Shown: positions 34,645 through 43,699, numbered from the stretch's first letter. The stretch: DNA of 64,000 nt from Pseudomonas koreensis (GCF_024169245.1 NZ_JALJWP010000001.1:3721501-3785500), one strand, 5' to 3'. A program made the numbers and translations. Notes: generated from the sequence alone by a model not told the origin.

Positions 34645-35205
34645 TTGAACAAATTGAATCTGGAAGCGCAACTGCGGGATCTGATTACCCGGGATCCCGT
34701 CCGGATGCACATCCTGCGCACAGTCAGTGATCTGAACTTGCCGGACAGCTGGGTTGCCGCCGGGTTTGTGCGCAGCCTGGTTTGGGATCATTTGCATCAA
34801 CGCAATCCCTCGCCATTGCCCGATGACGTTGATGTCGTCTGGTTCGACGAAAACCGTTCCAGTGCGCAAACGGACTCAGCCTTGGAAGCCGAGCTTGCGA
34901 CGCTGTGCAGCGCCGTGAACTGGTCGGTAAAGAACCAGGCACGCATGCACCAGCGCAACGCCGATGCGCCTTATGGGGCAGCTGCCGATGCAATGACGTT
35001 CTGGCCTGAAACTGCGACGGCAGTCGGGGTCAGGCTTGGCCAGAATGACGAAATAGAGGTTTTGGCACCGTTGGGGCTTGAGGATCTGTTCGCGCTGAAA
35101 GTGCGGCCAACCGCCCGATTTGAAAATGATAAATACGCGATGTTTGTGGAGCGCGTGCAGTCCAAGAGATGGCTCGAGATCTGGCCGAAGTTGACGCGGG
35201 GTTGA
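34645..35205 (+). CDS. Nucleotidyltransferase-family protein
   Basis: The 186-residue protein begins with WVAAGFVRSLVWDHLHQ and then PDDVDVVWFDE, the GF(V/A)RxxxW and DxDxxWFD pattern of the small nucleotidyltransferase-like family (DUF925/COG3575). ARMHQRNADAPYG, TATAVGVRL and the late AMFVERVQSKRWLEIWPKL also fit. It uses a TTG at 34645 or 34654. It precedes a Nudix gene by 47 bases on the same strand. Substrate unknown. Confidence 0.8.
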   Translation: MNKLNLEAQLRDLITRDPVRMHILRTVSDLNLPDSWVAAGFVRSLVWDHLHQRNPSPLPDDVDVVWFDENRSSAQTDSALEAELATLCSAVNWSVKNQARMHQRNADAPYGAAADAMTFWPETATAVGVRLGQNDEIEVLAPLGLEDLFALKVRPTARFENDKYAMFVERVQSKRWLEIWPKLTRG

Positions 35206-35252
35206 TGCCGCATTTCGCGGTTGATCGTTTTACTACCGATAAGGAAATCGCT

Positions 35253-35669
35253 ATGCATCCCGATAAGGCCTGTTCAGTCGTACTTTGTTTAGCGCAGCGT
35301 CCCAGGATTCTTTTGTTTCGTCATCCGCAGGCTGGGGTGCAACTGGTGAAAGGATCCATCGAGCGCGGAGAAACACCCGCTCAGGCCGCCTTGCGAGAAC
35401 TGGCGGAAGAGTCCGGCATAGACGACGCGACAATCGCGCAGGATTTGGGATGCTGGGAGTCTGGCCACCAAGGACAGGTCTGGTCGTTCCAACTTTGCGC
35501 GGTGCTTGAGCCACTGCCCGAACGATGGTCTCACCAGACACTGGATGATCATGGGCATGTTTTCGATTTTTTCTGGGCCCCGCTCGATGACTTGCCGTAT
35601 GACGATTGCCACCCTGTGTTTCGTCGAGCACTTGGGTTTTTGAGTGAGGTTTTGAAGGCCCAAGGGTGA
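35253..35669 (+). CDS. Nudix hydrolase
   Basis: The 138-residue protein has a complete Nudix box, GSIERGETPAQAALRELAEE followed by SGI, so it probably cleaves a nucleoside diphosphate linked to another moiety. The ATG at 35253 follows AAGGAAATCG. It follows the nucleotidyltransferase gene closely, so the two may be co-transcribed. Confidence 0.9.
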   Translation: MHPDKACSVVLCLAQRPRILLFRHPQAGVQLVKGSIERGETPAQAALRELAEESGIDDATIAQDLGCWESGHQGQVWSFQLCAVLEPLPERWSHQTLDDHGHVFDFFWAPLDDLPYDDCHPVFRRALGFLSEVLKAQG

Positions 35670-35729
35670 CTAGCGGCAGAGGACTTCAGTTGCCCAAACA
35701 CCAATGATGTTGGACTAGCCCCAATCCCT

Positions 35730-35755
35730 TGTAGGAGTGAGCCTGCTCGCGATGA
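35730..35755. repeat. Single REP element
   Basis: TGTAGGAGTGAGCCTGCTCG, then CGATG, located between the Nudix gene and the DUF6124 leader. Confidence 0.85.
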
Positions 35756-35825
35756 CGCCAGCCCTTTCACCGCCACATAAACAGAAAACCCTCAGCCCGT
35801 TTAAACAGTAACTCCAGCCTTAAGC

Positions 35826-36134
35826 AAACGGCTACAACGCCTTGCGCCATTCCCTACGACTACGCCAGAATCCGCCGGCTTGTGCGTCTGCCGTTCCCTC
35901 CGTAACTTGATTCCTGTCACTGCTCATCAGTGATCGGGTCTGCAAGCCCGTCGGAAATCAGTCGCATAGCCCTGCCAAAGGACACTCGTTCGTGTGCTCA
36001 ATGGCGGCTTTGTGCGGGAGACCTTCGGGTCTGCCGGGTTCCTGATTTCCCGGTCTTGCAGACCCGCACACAGCTGCCACCCATCATCTGCAAGTGATGT
36101 TGGCAGCGCCAGACGAATAATCAGGAGTTTCACC
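35826..36134 (+). promoter_or_regulatory. Structured leader of DUF6124-like gene, copy 2
   Basis: It has the 38-base block shared with copy 1 (35853-35890), a TCACTG/CAGTGA hairpin (about 35917-35933), CGGG-TCTGCAAG-CCCG (octamer 35939-35946), a closed unit with GTGCGGG/CCCGCAC as outer stem, an AGACC-TTCG-GGTCT tetraloop hairpin and a CCGGG/CCCGG hairpin, the junction octamer CTTGCAGA (36055-36062), and a GCTGCCA/TGGCAGC stem topped by CATCA-TCTGCAAG-TGATG (octamer 36087-36094). The junction octamer is the exact reverse complement of both loops. GGAG lies just before the ATG at 36135. Confidence 0.75.
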
Positions 36135-36494
36135 ATGTTCAAAGTCACACCCAATCCGCCAACAACCGACCCCGCATCCCCCTACGAATCCAGCGCCTCG
36201 AAAAAACTCCACGAAGCCGCCGAGCGCGCCCTCGATCACTACCTCGGCCCTGCGGACATACTGGCCAGCACCAACACCCCGGAACAGATGTTCCTCGCCA
36301 ACCCGAAATACGACACCGAATCCCTGCTGGCCAACGCCAGCGAATCCCTCGGCTCGGCCACCACCATGCTCTACGACTTCGCCGCGCTGCTCGACAACCC
36401 GCGCCGCAAAACCCTGCTGGGCATCGCCCAGGTCGTCATGCTCGGCGAAATCGCGGTAAATCAGGCTTTGGATAACGTCGAAATAGCCAAATAA
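36135..36494 (+). CDS. DUF6124-like small protein, copy 2
   Basis: A 119-residue protein (MFKVTPNPPTTDPASPYESSASKKLHEAAERALDHYL; NPRRKTLLGIAQVVMLGEIAVNQALDNVEIAK), the same length as and clearly homologous to copy 1 at 19586-19945. The C-terminal two-thirds is helical and mostly soluble. It is preceded by a leader of the same kind as copy 1, and the DUF2235 toxin begins 138 bases after its stop. Whether it acts with the toxin is unknown, since copy 1 is not next to one. Confidence 0.87.
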   Translation: MFKVTPNPPTTDPASPYESSASKKLHEAAERALDHYLGPADILASTNTPEQMFLANPKYDTESLLANASESLGSATTMLYDFAALLDNPRRKTLLGIAQVVMLGEIAVNQALDNVEIAK

Positions 36495-36583
36495 CCCGCA
36501 ACGCGACGAGAGCAAAACCTCGTCGCATCCCATGGTCGTGCCATGGCTGGCACACCGCCACGGCTTGCACCACCCGGCCTCGA

Positions 36584-36632
36584 CTGTCACCCTTCGGGCC
36601 GTTCTTCAAGGATCAGAACAAGGAATCAAGGA
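36584..36632 (+). promoter_or_regulatory. Leader shared with the first toxin gene, copy 2
   Basis: Starts CTGTCACCCTTC and ends CAGAACAAGGAATCAAGGA immediately before the TTG start at 36633; it matches the leader at 26328-26375 on the opposite strand. Confidence 0.7.
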
Positions 36633-38170
36633 TTGAGTGGCTACGTTCCAAACCCGCCGAAAAACTACCGCTACGAACAAGCCAAACCCGTCGACATACA
36701 CGCTCAGCGCTGGGCCGAGTATGAGAAACATGGGAAAGAGCCCGCGCGCGAGCCAGAGAAGATTGGCATCGCGTTGAGGATTGGGGTGTTCTTTGATGGC
36801 ACGGGCAACAATGCGAACAACTCTGCTGCGGGGTTGTTGTGTGGTGCTCAGCATCCGATTGCGCCGGAGGATATTCCAGCTAGCTGTATGCCTTACATGA
36901 GTGATCCGGACAGTAGCTATGGAGCCGGGCCTACCAATATCAAGAAATTGTATTCTCTATATAAAAAGACCCAGAAAGCCGAAGGCGATGGCTTTCTTAA
37001 GTACGTCTCAAGCCCAATATACGTCGAAGGTATAGGCACCGAAAGCAATCAGAAGGATAGCGCCGTGGCTTCTGGAACGGGGCGAGGTGAGACCGGTGTT
37101 ACGAGTCGCGTACAAGCGTCCTTCACGCAGATAAAACAAGCTATCGAAGAGGCACTGCAAGAGAACCCCGACAGTGAAATTGCGTCCCTGACGTTCGATA
37201 CTTTTGGCTTCAGTCGTGGGGCTGCTGCTGCACGGCACTTCGCAAATGAAGTGGTGCGGGGTAAGCAGGGAGCTTTAGGAGATCTGCTAAACCGGAACGC
37301 TGGAGATTTCAGTCGCACCTTTGATAATCAATACGGAAACGACATCAAAATGGGTTTTATCGGGCTCTTTGACACGGTGCCCTCGATTGCCGGCTTCACC
37401 AATCTCGGCCGGGTGAAAAGTCCTATAGCTCCCGGTGTGAGGCTTTAGACCGTCAATACTTCACGGATGTCGTACATCTCGTAGCACGTGATGAATGTCG
37501 CGCTAATTTTGCGCTCAGCCGAGTGAAACCCGCGCACCCTGAGTACACTCTTCCCGGGGTTCATTCGGACATTGGCGGCAGCTATCTCGATGAAGTAGAA
37601 GAATGCGTCCTCGTCAGCCCTATGCAAACTCTCGCTGTACCTCGGTACGTAGACGTTTCAACGACGTCGATTTATCACGACGCCGCGCGCGTAAAAAGCG
37701 AGTGGATTGCTAAAGGATGGCCTGCGCATCTGCTGGAGATTGTCACCCCGGCTTCCTTCGAAATCCCGCAAGAGCATCAAGACAGGCTTTCACCGGGGCA
37801 GAAACGCGTATATGCCGCTCTACAATTGAAACGTGCGGTGAGCGGAAAACTGTCGAGGGTTTATTTAAGAGTCATGCATCAGCTGGCAAAAGAAAAGGGA
37901 GTTCAATTCATCGACATCCCCGAAGATGACGAATACTCCGTGCCGGCCGAACTCCAATCTCTTTGTGATCGATTTCTCACAGGAAACTACAGAACAACTG
38001 CAGAAGAAGAGGGTTTGCTCAGGCTGAAGTACATTCATACCTCTGCGAACTGGAATCATCCCCTCGGAAGAAGAGACGGGAGCGGTATCGACGCGGTTTA
38101 CATCAACGCCCCGACGGAAGACGCGATTCGTGTACAACATCCTCACGTAGCTGATTGGAAGCTTTGGTAA
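36633..38170 (+). pseudogene. Frameshifted DUF2235 (Tle1-like) phospholipase toxin
   Basis: Two ORFs together encode a DUF2235 alpha/beta hydrolase of the type VI lipase effector kind. Frame 1 (36633-37448, TTG start) has the shared toxin N-terminus SGYVPNPPKNYR, IGVFFDGTGNN, the nucleophile motif GFSRG (Ser194) and the acid-like D in GLFDTVPS (247). The reading then continues in another frame from about 37445 (LDRQYFTDVVHLVARDE), with the catalytic histidine in PGVHSDIGG. One base is lost (or two gained) near 37443, and the first frame stops at 37446. The split separates Ser/Asp from His. Either the gene is dead or the base is a sequencing error. Confidence 0.82.
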
Positions 38171-38826
38171 TGAAGTTCGTAATCGCTCTGCTTGGCGCTT
38201 TATTATTGGTGGGCTGTCAGAAAGATGGCTTCGAAGAGGGAGAAAACGACCCCAAATCTCCTTGGTGGCAGATAGGATTCGTTGAGCCGAATTACATGAA
38301 AGTCTGGGTTGAAGACAGCTCAGTCCTGGATATCAATAACAGAATGTTTTTCAGAGTCGGCGGAAAATCTGCTCCTGGAGGGGAACCAGAAGATGGGACG
38401 GAGTCTGCACGCGGTTGGGGAACCGTCGGTGGTTCTGGAGTTTTGGTAACCGGGGCTGACCTTCCACGAATGATTTTTGTCCGTTGGCAGTCGATATCGG
38501 AGCAAAAAACCTATAAAGGCTTCATAGAGATTCCAGAAGAAGCGAGGCAACTGATGGTGCAGTCCACACGCCAACGGTGCCCGAAAACTCCAGAGAGAAC
38601 CGCCCGTTACTCGGCGACGCTGCTTGTGGGTCTTGCTCCGGGGGGAGTGCTTCAAGCGTGGGTGAGAGACTCATGCCACCGCCCGATAAAAGTGTCTCAT
38701 GCTCAAGGCGAGCTCGAACCTCTCGGCCCGGAGCAGGGCAAGCATGGCGGGCGCTATGCCTATCCGGTAAGTGAAAAGGCCAAACGGTATATCGACAAGT
38801 TCGGCATCCCGTACGGTAGTTGGTAA
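38170..38826 (+). CDS. DUF2931-like lipoprotein, probable immunity to the DUF2235 toxin
   Basis: The 218-residue protein has a lipoprotein signal (MKFVIALLGALLLVGC, lipobox LLVGC) and a body of the DUF2931 kind (WWQIGFVEPNYMKVWVEDSSVLD; RWQSISEQKTYKGFIEIP). DUF2931 lipoproteins are typical periplasmic partners of Tle-like effectors, blocking the lipase on the envelope side. Its ATG overlaps the toxin's stop by one base, so the two were translated together. The immunity gene is intact although the toxin is broken. Confidence 0.82.
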   Translation: MKFVIALLGALLLVGCQKDGFEEGENDPKSPWWQIGFVEPNYMKVWVEDSSVLDINNRMFFRVGGKSAPGGEPEDGTESARGWGTVGGSGVLVTGADLPRMIFVRWQSISEQKTYKGFIEIPEEARQLMVQSTRQRCPKTPERTARYSATLLVGLAPGGVLQAWVRDSCHRPIKVSHAQGELEPLGPEQGKHGGRYAYPVSEKAKRYIDKFGIPYGSW

Positions 38827-38938
38827 GTGGTGTGCCTTGGGATGCAATCACCCTGATTGGAGCGATTCTGCTGATCCGGTATCGAGGTGGCGGCGATAAG
38901 CAGGACTCACCAACCAAGAGTCCCGCCACCACAACCCC

Positions 38939-39898
38939 TCAAACCTCAGCTTTCGCCTCAACCTTCACCGCCGACTTCCGATACGTCAGCAACACAATCC
39001 CGCTCACCACAATCACGCCACCTACGATCTGCCCCCTGCTGAGCATCTGATCCAGCACAATCCAGCCCATCAACAATGTCGCCAATGGCTCAATGTTCAT
39101 CACCGGTGCGTTGCGCGGCATGTCCAGTCGGGGTACGGAGATGAACAGCACAATAAAACCGGTGCCATACAGCACCACGAGCGTGGCGAGGGCCAGCCAG
39201 CCGGTTGAGGTGGCGGGGAGGTTGAGTCCGCCGGGGAGGGCGCCGATCAGTCCGGCCAGGTTGACGCTGCTGAAGACGATGAAGATGGTCAGCAGGCTGC
39301 GCACCGAGCCGCGCACTTGCGACAGCTTGTGATCGGTGATCCACAGCGCGCAGGCGAATACGCTGGCGGCGCAGAACGCGAGTGCGACGCCCAGCAGCCA
39401 TTGCGGGCCGACGCTGGCGCTGTCTGACAGACGTCCGGGAACGTCCAGTACGAACACCAGCCCGACAAGGATCAAGCCCATCAACATGGCGGTGCGCGCG
39501 CTTGGTCGCGGGCCGCCCAGCGCCCAGGTCAGCAAGGCGAGCAGGATCGGAAATACGTTGGCTACCAGCAGCGCCAAAGCGACCGGCACCCGTGCGACAG
39601 CGGAGTACAGACACAGGCTCTGCGCGGTAATCAGCAGGCCCAACAACAATTGCCAGCGCCAGGCGCCCGCTGGCAGACGCAGACTTTGCCGTTGCCACAG
39701 TACGAGAATGGCGAGCACCAGCAAGGTCCCGCCGGACCGCATCAGGATCGCCAGCAACACCCCCGCGCCATCATCAAAAGCCACACGTGCCGCGACGTGG
39801 TTGCCGGCGAACGCACAACCCATGCACAACAGAATGATCACGGCGAGATAGCGGGGGAAGGGCGGCGGTACGGTTGGCGCAAATTCAGGGCGGGACAT
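38939..39898 (-). CDS. EamA/DMT-family transporter
   Basis: The 319-residue protein has ten hydrophobic helices in two EamA repeats (CMGCAFAGNHVAARVAF; NIEPLATLLMGWIVLDQML), the second repeat being the better conserved. It probably exports a metabolite or drug. I use the ATG at 39898 because upstream codons would add a soluble segment without support. It is divergent from nothing obvious; the LysR gene next to it is on the same strand. Confidence 0.85.
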   Translation of the reverse strand: MSRPEFAPTVPPPFPRYLAVIILLCMGCAFAGNHVAARVAFDDGAGVLLAILMRSGGTLLVLAILVLWQRQSLRLPAGAWRWQLLLGLLITAQSLCLYSAVARVPVALALLVANVFPILLALLTWALGGPRPSARTAMLMGLILVGLVFVLDVPGRLSDSASVGPQWLLGVALAFCAASVFACALWITDHKLSQVRGSVRSLLTIFIVFSSVNLAGLIGALPGGLNLPATSTGWLALATLVVLYGTGFIVLFISVPRLDMPRNAPVMNIEPLATLLMGWIVLDQMLSRGQIVGGVIVVSGIVLLTYRKSAVKVEAKAEV

Positions 39899-40066
39899 GG
39901 CAGATCTCAAAAGTGATAGCCACTCGGGGCGGCTCAGGCTTTTATTATGTTGTCGTACAACTGCTCGATTTGTACCGTAAACGAGCAGAGGCGGCAAGCT
40001 TGAAAGGCTTGATAAAGCGCTCGGTTGCGGTGCTACGTTGGTTTTAGAGATCGTATAACTCCGCCG

Positions 40067-40993
40067 CTAAACCCGAGCATCGAGCCGAGTCATCCACCCA
40101 TCCTCTCGAGCCTCAGCGACCAGGAAATCGACAAAAGCCCGGGTCTTCGCCGGCAACAATTTCTGGCTGGGGAAGTACAAATGGATCTGCCCCGCATCGA
40201 CATACCACCCCGGCAAAACCCTTTCCAGCGTACCGTCCTGCAGATACGACAGCACATCCGGAACCGCCAACAGCGCAACCCCCAATCCCAGCCGCGCGCA
40301 CTGACACAGCGCTTGCGGATCGTTGACCAACAGGCGCGGCGTCAACTCCAATGGCGCTCGTTGCCCCTCGGGCCCTTGCAGCATCCAGCTGCGCACCTTG
40401 CCGGTCTGCACCGAGCGCATGGCCAGGTGATCCAGCGTCGACAACTCTTCAATGCGCCGGATGCGCTTGTGTCCCGAGAGATATTCCTTCGAAGCCACCA
40501 GAATCAGATGCGCCGGAGCGATGGCTCTGGCAACTACGCCCTGAGCCAACTCGATGCCGCCGCCGATGGCCGCATCAAATCCATCCGCGATGAGATCGAC
40601 CTGACGATTGTCGAGGTGCCATTCAGGAGTTACCGAAGGGTATCGCTTGAGAAATTCGGGCATCAGCGGCAGTAGAAAATCCCGGGCGAAACCCGGTGAC
40701 GCACTCAGACGCAGGATGCCTGAAGGCTCTCCCGCGTTGCCTGCCACGTCGGCGATCGCCGCTTGAACACTTTCCAGTCCCGATCCGACGTTGGCCAGAA
40801 AGCGCTCTCCTGCCTCGGTCAGCGTGAGTTTTCGCGTACTGCGCTGAAACAGGCGTACGCCGAGGTTGGCCTCCAGTTGCGCGACGTTGCGACTGACCGC
40901 CGCGGGCGTCAAGCCCAGGCGCCGCGCGGCTGCGGAGAAACTTCCCGCCTCGGCGCTGCGCACGAATGAGAGCAAATTGCCTAAGGTTTCCAT
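40067..40993 (-). CDS. LysR-family transcriptional regulator
   Basis: The 308-residue protein starts METLGNLLSFVRSAEAGSFSAAARRLGLTPAAVSRNVAQLEANLGVRLFQRSTRKLTLTEAGERFL, a full LysR winged helix, followed by the substrate-binding domain. It is divergent, with a 106-base gap, from the NADP-dependent reductase at 41100, which is therefore its likely target. Confidence 0.92.
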   Translation of the reverse strand: METLGNLLSFVRSAEAGSFSAAARRLGLTPAAVSRNVAQLEANLGVRLFQRSTRKLTLTEAGERFLANVGSGLESVQAAIADVAGNAGEPSGILRLSASPGFARDFLLPLMPEFLKRYPSVTPEWHLDNRQVDLIADGFDAAIGGGIELAQGVVARAIAPAHLILVASKEYLSGHKRIRRIEELSTLDHLAMRSVQTGKVRSWMLQGPEGQRAPLELTPRLLVNDPQALCQCARLGLGVALLAVPDVLSYLQDGTLERVLPGWYVDAGQIHLYFPSQKLLPAKTRAFVDFLVAEAREDGWMTRLDARV

Positions 40994-41099
40994 CTGGGCA
41001 CCTTCAACGAATGATTGAAAGTGATTCTAGGCGGCTTCTACTACTGATAGAAGATCAAAAAGCGTCTCATGGCCTCACCAACTACGTGAGGAAAGAGAC

Positions 41100-41693
41100 A
41101 TGAACATCAGCATCATTGGTACTGGCTCGATCGGCACCGCTATCGCTCGCTTGCTCGTCAACGCCGGCCTGCCGGTCAGCCTGGCCAACAGCCGCGGACC
41201 GCAGAGCCTTGCCGATCTGGTCGGCGAATTGGGCCCACTCGCGCAAGCCGTAACTGCTCAGCAGGCGAGTCAGGCGGACATCGTCTTTCTGGCGGTGAAC
41301 TGGTCGAAAATCCCGGATGCCGTGCGCGATCTCGGTCCCTGGGACGGGCGCATCGTGATCGACGCCAACAACCCGATCGAGGCGCCATTGTTCAAACCGT
41401 TCGATCTCGGCGGCCAGCCATCTTCGCAAGTGGTGGCGCAGATGCTGCCCGGCGCGCACGTGGTCAAGGCCTTCAATCATTTGCTCGCGGCTCTGCTGAC
41501 CGATCCCACCACCGAGGGCGGCAAGCGTGTGCTGTTTTATTCCGGTGAGGATGCGGCCAGCAAAGCCAGGGTTGCAGAGCTGATAGACCGATTGGGTTTT
41601 TACGGCATCGATCTGGGCGGTGTGCAGCAGGGCGTGCTTGCGCAATTCCCGGGCGGACCGTTGCCGGCATTGAATCTGGTCAAACATGGTTAA
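41100..41693 (+). CDS. F420-type NADPH oxidoreductase-like protein
   Basis: The 197-residue protein has an N-terminal Rossmann motif (MNISIIGTGSIGTAIARLLVNAG), then VFLAVNWSKIPDAV and VIDANNPIEAP as in the NADPH-dependent F420 reductase/DMKR family. Pseudomonas does not make F420, so it probably reduces another substrate with NADPH. The ribosome site GAGGAAAGAGAC precedes the ATG. It is divergent from the LysR gene. Confidence 0.82.
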   Translation: MNISIIGTGSIGTAIARLLVNAGLPVSLANSRGPQSLADLVGELGPLAQAVTAQQASQADIVFLAVNWSKIPDAVRDLGPWDGRIVIDANNPIEAPLFKPFDLGGQPSSQVVAQMLPGAHVVKAFNHLLAALLTDPTTEGGKRVLFYSGEDAASKARVAELIDRLGFYGIDLGGVQQGVLAQFPGGPLPALNLVKHG

Positions 41694-41798
41694 CCGCTGA
41701 GCCCGGGAAGCACAAGGTGAGTAGGGCGGACGGGTCGCAGATCCTGATGTCCTGCCGCCCGTCGCCGACTGCGAATCGCCTCAATATCCCGCATTGAC

Positions 41799-41818
41799 AT
41801 ATCGAAAAATCTCGATAT
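41799..41818. promoter_or_regulatory. Operator palindrome upstream of the ArsR-family gene
   Basis: ATATCGAAAAATCTCGATAT, arms ATATCGA/TCGATAT. It lies just upstream of the start of the ArsR-type gene and matches the palindrome at 42147-42166. Confidence 0.8.
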
Positions 41819-41827
41819 CCTCGGCGC

Positions 41828-42130
41828 ATGGAACTGATCGAAATCTTCAAAGCCCTTTCGAACCCGACGCGCCTCAAGATCCTTGAAGGCCTGAAGGATC
41901 CCGTCAAGAACTTCCCCCCGCAGGATGAGGGTGACGTGCTTGTTGAGGGCGTCTGCGTCAGCAGCATCCAGGAAGGCATCGGCCTGTCGCAGTCGACGGT
42001 GTCGAGTTATCTGGCCACGTTGCAGCGGGTGGGGCTGGTTGAAGTGCGGCGCATCGGTCAATGGACCTACTACAAACGCAATGAGGCAGCGATCAGCGCG
42101 CTTGCAGAGATCATAGGGAAAGAGCTGTAA
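41828..42130 (+). CDS. ArsR-family repressor
   Basis: The 100-residue winged-helix protein (MELIEIFKALSNPTRLKILEGLKDPVKNF; SIQEGIGLSQSTVSSYLATLQRVGLVEVRRIGQWTYYKRNEAAI) has the ArsR layout with one internal cysteine (VEGVCVSS) in place of the arsenic-binding pair, so it is probably a redox or organic-ligand sensor. The two matching palindromes before it and before the quinone reductase gene suggest it represses both. Confidence 0.9.
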   Translation: MELIEIFKALSNPTRLKILEGLKDPVKNFPPQDEGDVLVEGVCVSSIQEGIGLSQSTVSSYLATLQRVGLVEVRRIGQWTYYKRNEAAISALAEIIGKEL

Positions 42131-42146
42131 ATTTTTTTACCGCAGG

Positions 42147-42166
42147 ATATCGAGAAATCCCGATAT
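42147..42166. promoter_or_regulatory. Second operator palindrome, before the quinone reductase gene
   Basis: ATATCGAGAAATCCCGATAT, extended to GGATATCG...CGATATCC (42145-42168). It lies 28 bases before the ATG at 42194. Confidence 0.82.
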
Positions 42167-42193
42167 CCCTCTTTATCGATACGAGGTATTTCC

Positions 42194-43168
42194 ATGAAAG
42201 CGATGATTCTGAAATCTTTCGGCGGTCCTGATTCGTTCGAACTGAGCGACGTTACCAAACCGGTTCCGCAAGCGGGCCAAGTGCTGGTCCGGGTGCACGC
42301 CACTTCCATCAATCCGCTGGATTACCAGGTGCGGCGCGGTGACTATCCCGATCTGGTGCCCCTGCCGGCCATCACCGGGCACGACGTATCGGGCGTGGTT
42401 GAAGCTGTCGGGCCCGGCGTCAGCGCCTTCGCGCCGGGCGACGAAGTCTGGTACACCCCGCAGATATTCGACGGGCAGGGCAGTTATGCCGAGTACCACG
42501 TGGCGGCCGAGAGCATCATCGCCAGGAAGCCTTCCTCGCTGAGCCACCTCGAGGCGGCCAGTCTGAGTCTGGTCGGCGGTACGGTTTGGGAAGCGCTGAC
42601 CGTGCGCGCCGTGCTTCGGGTCGGCGAAAGCATTCTGATCCACGGCGGCGCCGGCGGTGTCGGCCATGTGGCGATTCAGGTGGCGAAAGCCATGGGCGCC
42701 AGGGTGTTCACCACCGTGCGTGATGACAATGCCGAGTTCGTTCGCAGCCTGGGTGCCGACGTGGTGATCGATTACACCCGGGAGGACTACGTCGAAGCGA
42801 TCATGCGCGAAACCGCTGGCCACGGCGTCGATGTGGTGTTCGACACCATCGGCGGCGATACCCTGACCCGCAGCGCCGACGTGCTCGCCCAGCTTGGCCG
42901 CGTCGTCTCGATCGTCGACATCGCGCAGCCACAAAACCTCGTCCAGGCCTGGGGCAAGAACGCCAGCTATCACTTCGTTTTTACCCGGCAGAACCGTGGC
43001 AAGCTCGATGAGTTGAGTGCACTGGTCGAACGCGGTCAGCTGCGGCCACATGTTGGCGCCGTCTACTCATTAGCGGACATCCCACTTGCCCACGCTCGGC
43101 TGGAGAGCGCCAACAACGGACTCATAGGAAAAATCGCCATCGCCGTCGAGCCTTCGCTCATCGTCTGA
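42194..43168 (+). CDS. Zinc-independent quinone oxidoreductase / MDR-family enzyme
   Basis: The 324-residue protein has the MDR pattern: [17 protein letters not shown] and [15 protein letters not shown] in the catalytic domain and [25 protein letters not shown] as the NADPH-binding loop. It lacks the zinc-ligand cysteines of alcohol dehydrogenases, so it fits NADPH:quinone reductases. It is probably repressed by the adjacent ArsR protein and co-transcribed with the monooxygenase gene that begins 24 bases downstream. Confidence 0.92.
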   Translation: MKAMILKSFGGPDSFELSDVTKPVPQAGQVLVRVHATSINPLDYQVRRGDYPDLVPLPAITGHDVSGVVEAVGPGVSAFAPGDEVWYTPQIFDGQGSYAEYHVAAESIIARKPSSLSHLEAASLSLVGGTVWEALTVRAVLRVGESILIHGGAGGVGHVAIQVAKAMGARVFTTVRDDNAEFVRSLGADVVIDYTREDYVEAIMRETAGHGVDVVFDTIGGDTLTRSADVLAQLGRVVSIVDIAQPQNLVQAWGKNASYHFVFTRQNRGKLDELSALVERGQLRPHVGAVYSLADIPLAHARLESANNGLIGKIAIAVEPSLIV

Positions 43169-43192
43169 CCCCGTTCATTTTGGAGAACCATC

Positions 43193-43534
43193 ATGGTTTA
43201 CGAGATCGCTGTGCTGCCCGTCCACCCGCAACAGACTGAAGCCTTCCGACGCGCATTTGCCGAAGTAGAACCGTTGCTCACTCGCGCCAAGGGATACGGC
43301 GGCCACTTGCTGGCGCAGGGTATCGAAACGCCCGAGCAATTCAATTTGATCGTGCGCTGGCGGTCGCTTGAGGATCACTCTCCGGGGTTTGAAGAGAGTG
43401 ACGACCACCAGCGGTTCATGCTGGGCCTGGAGGATTATTTTTCCGCAGAACCGAAGGTCTATCACATTGAGGGTGGTGCTTTTCCGGGTGGCGACTTTGG
43501 CGTTCCGGACAGCGGAGCCAGCGCAGGTATCTGA
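43193..43534 (+). CDS. Antibiotic biosynthesis monooxygenase (ABM)-domain protein
   Basis: The 113-residue protein has the ABM dimeric alpha+beta barrel pattern (MVYEIAVLPVHPQQTEAFRRAFAEVEPLLTRAKGYGGHLL; FNLIVRWRSLEDHSPGFEESDDHQRF). Such proteins often remove quinone-type compounds or act on polycyclic phenols. It follows the quinone reductase with a 24-base gap, so the two are likely one redox-response unit. Confidence 0.87.
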   Translation: MVYEIAVLPVHPQQTEAFRRAFAEVEPLLTRAKGYGGHLLAQGIETPEQFNLIVRWRSLEDHSPGFEESDDHQRFMLGLEDYFSAEPKVYHIEGGAFPGGDFGVPDSGASAGI

Positions 43535-43699
43535 GGGGAGCGGGTGGCTGTTCGTCACAAGCGGCTGTGGCTGGTCGCGCACTGCTTGTGATGAATCGCC
43601 ACATTCATTCCGCTATGGCCTGTTCATGGGGCAGGGATGGCAGGCAAAATGCCGCGTTTTCCATATGTCTCGTACTGCTGCTCATCCAAGGAAGGTTAC

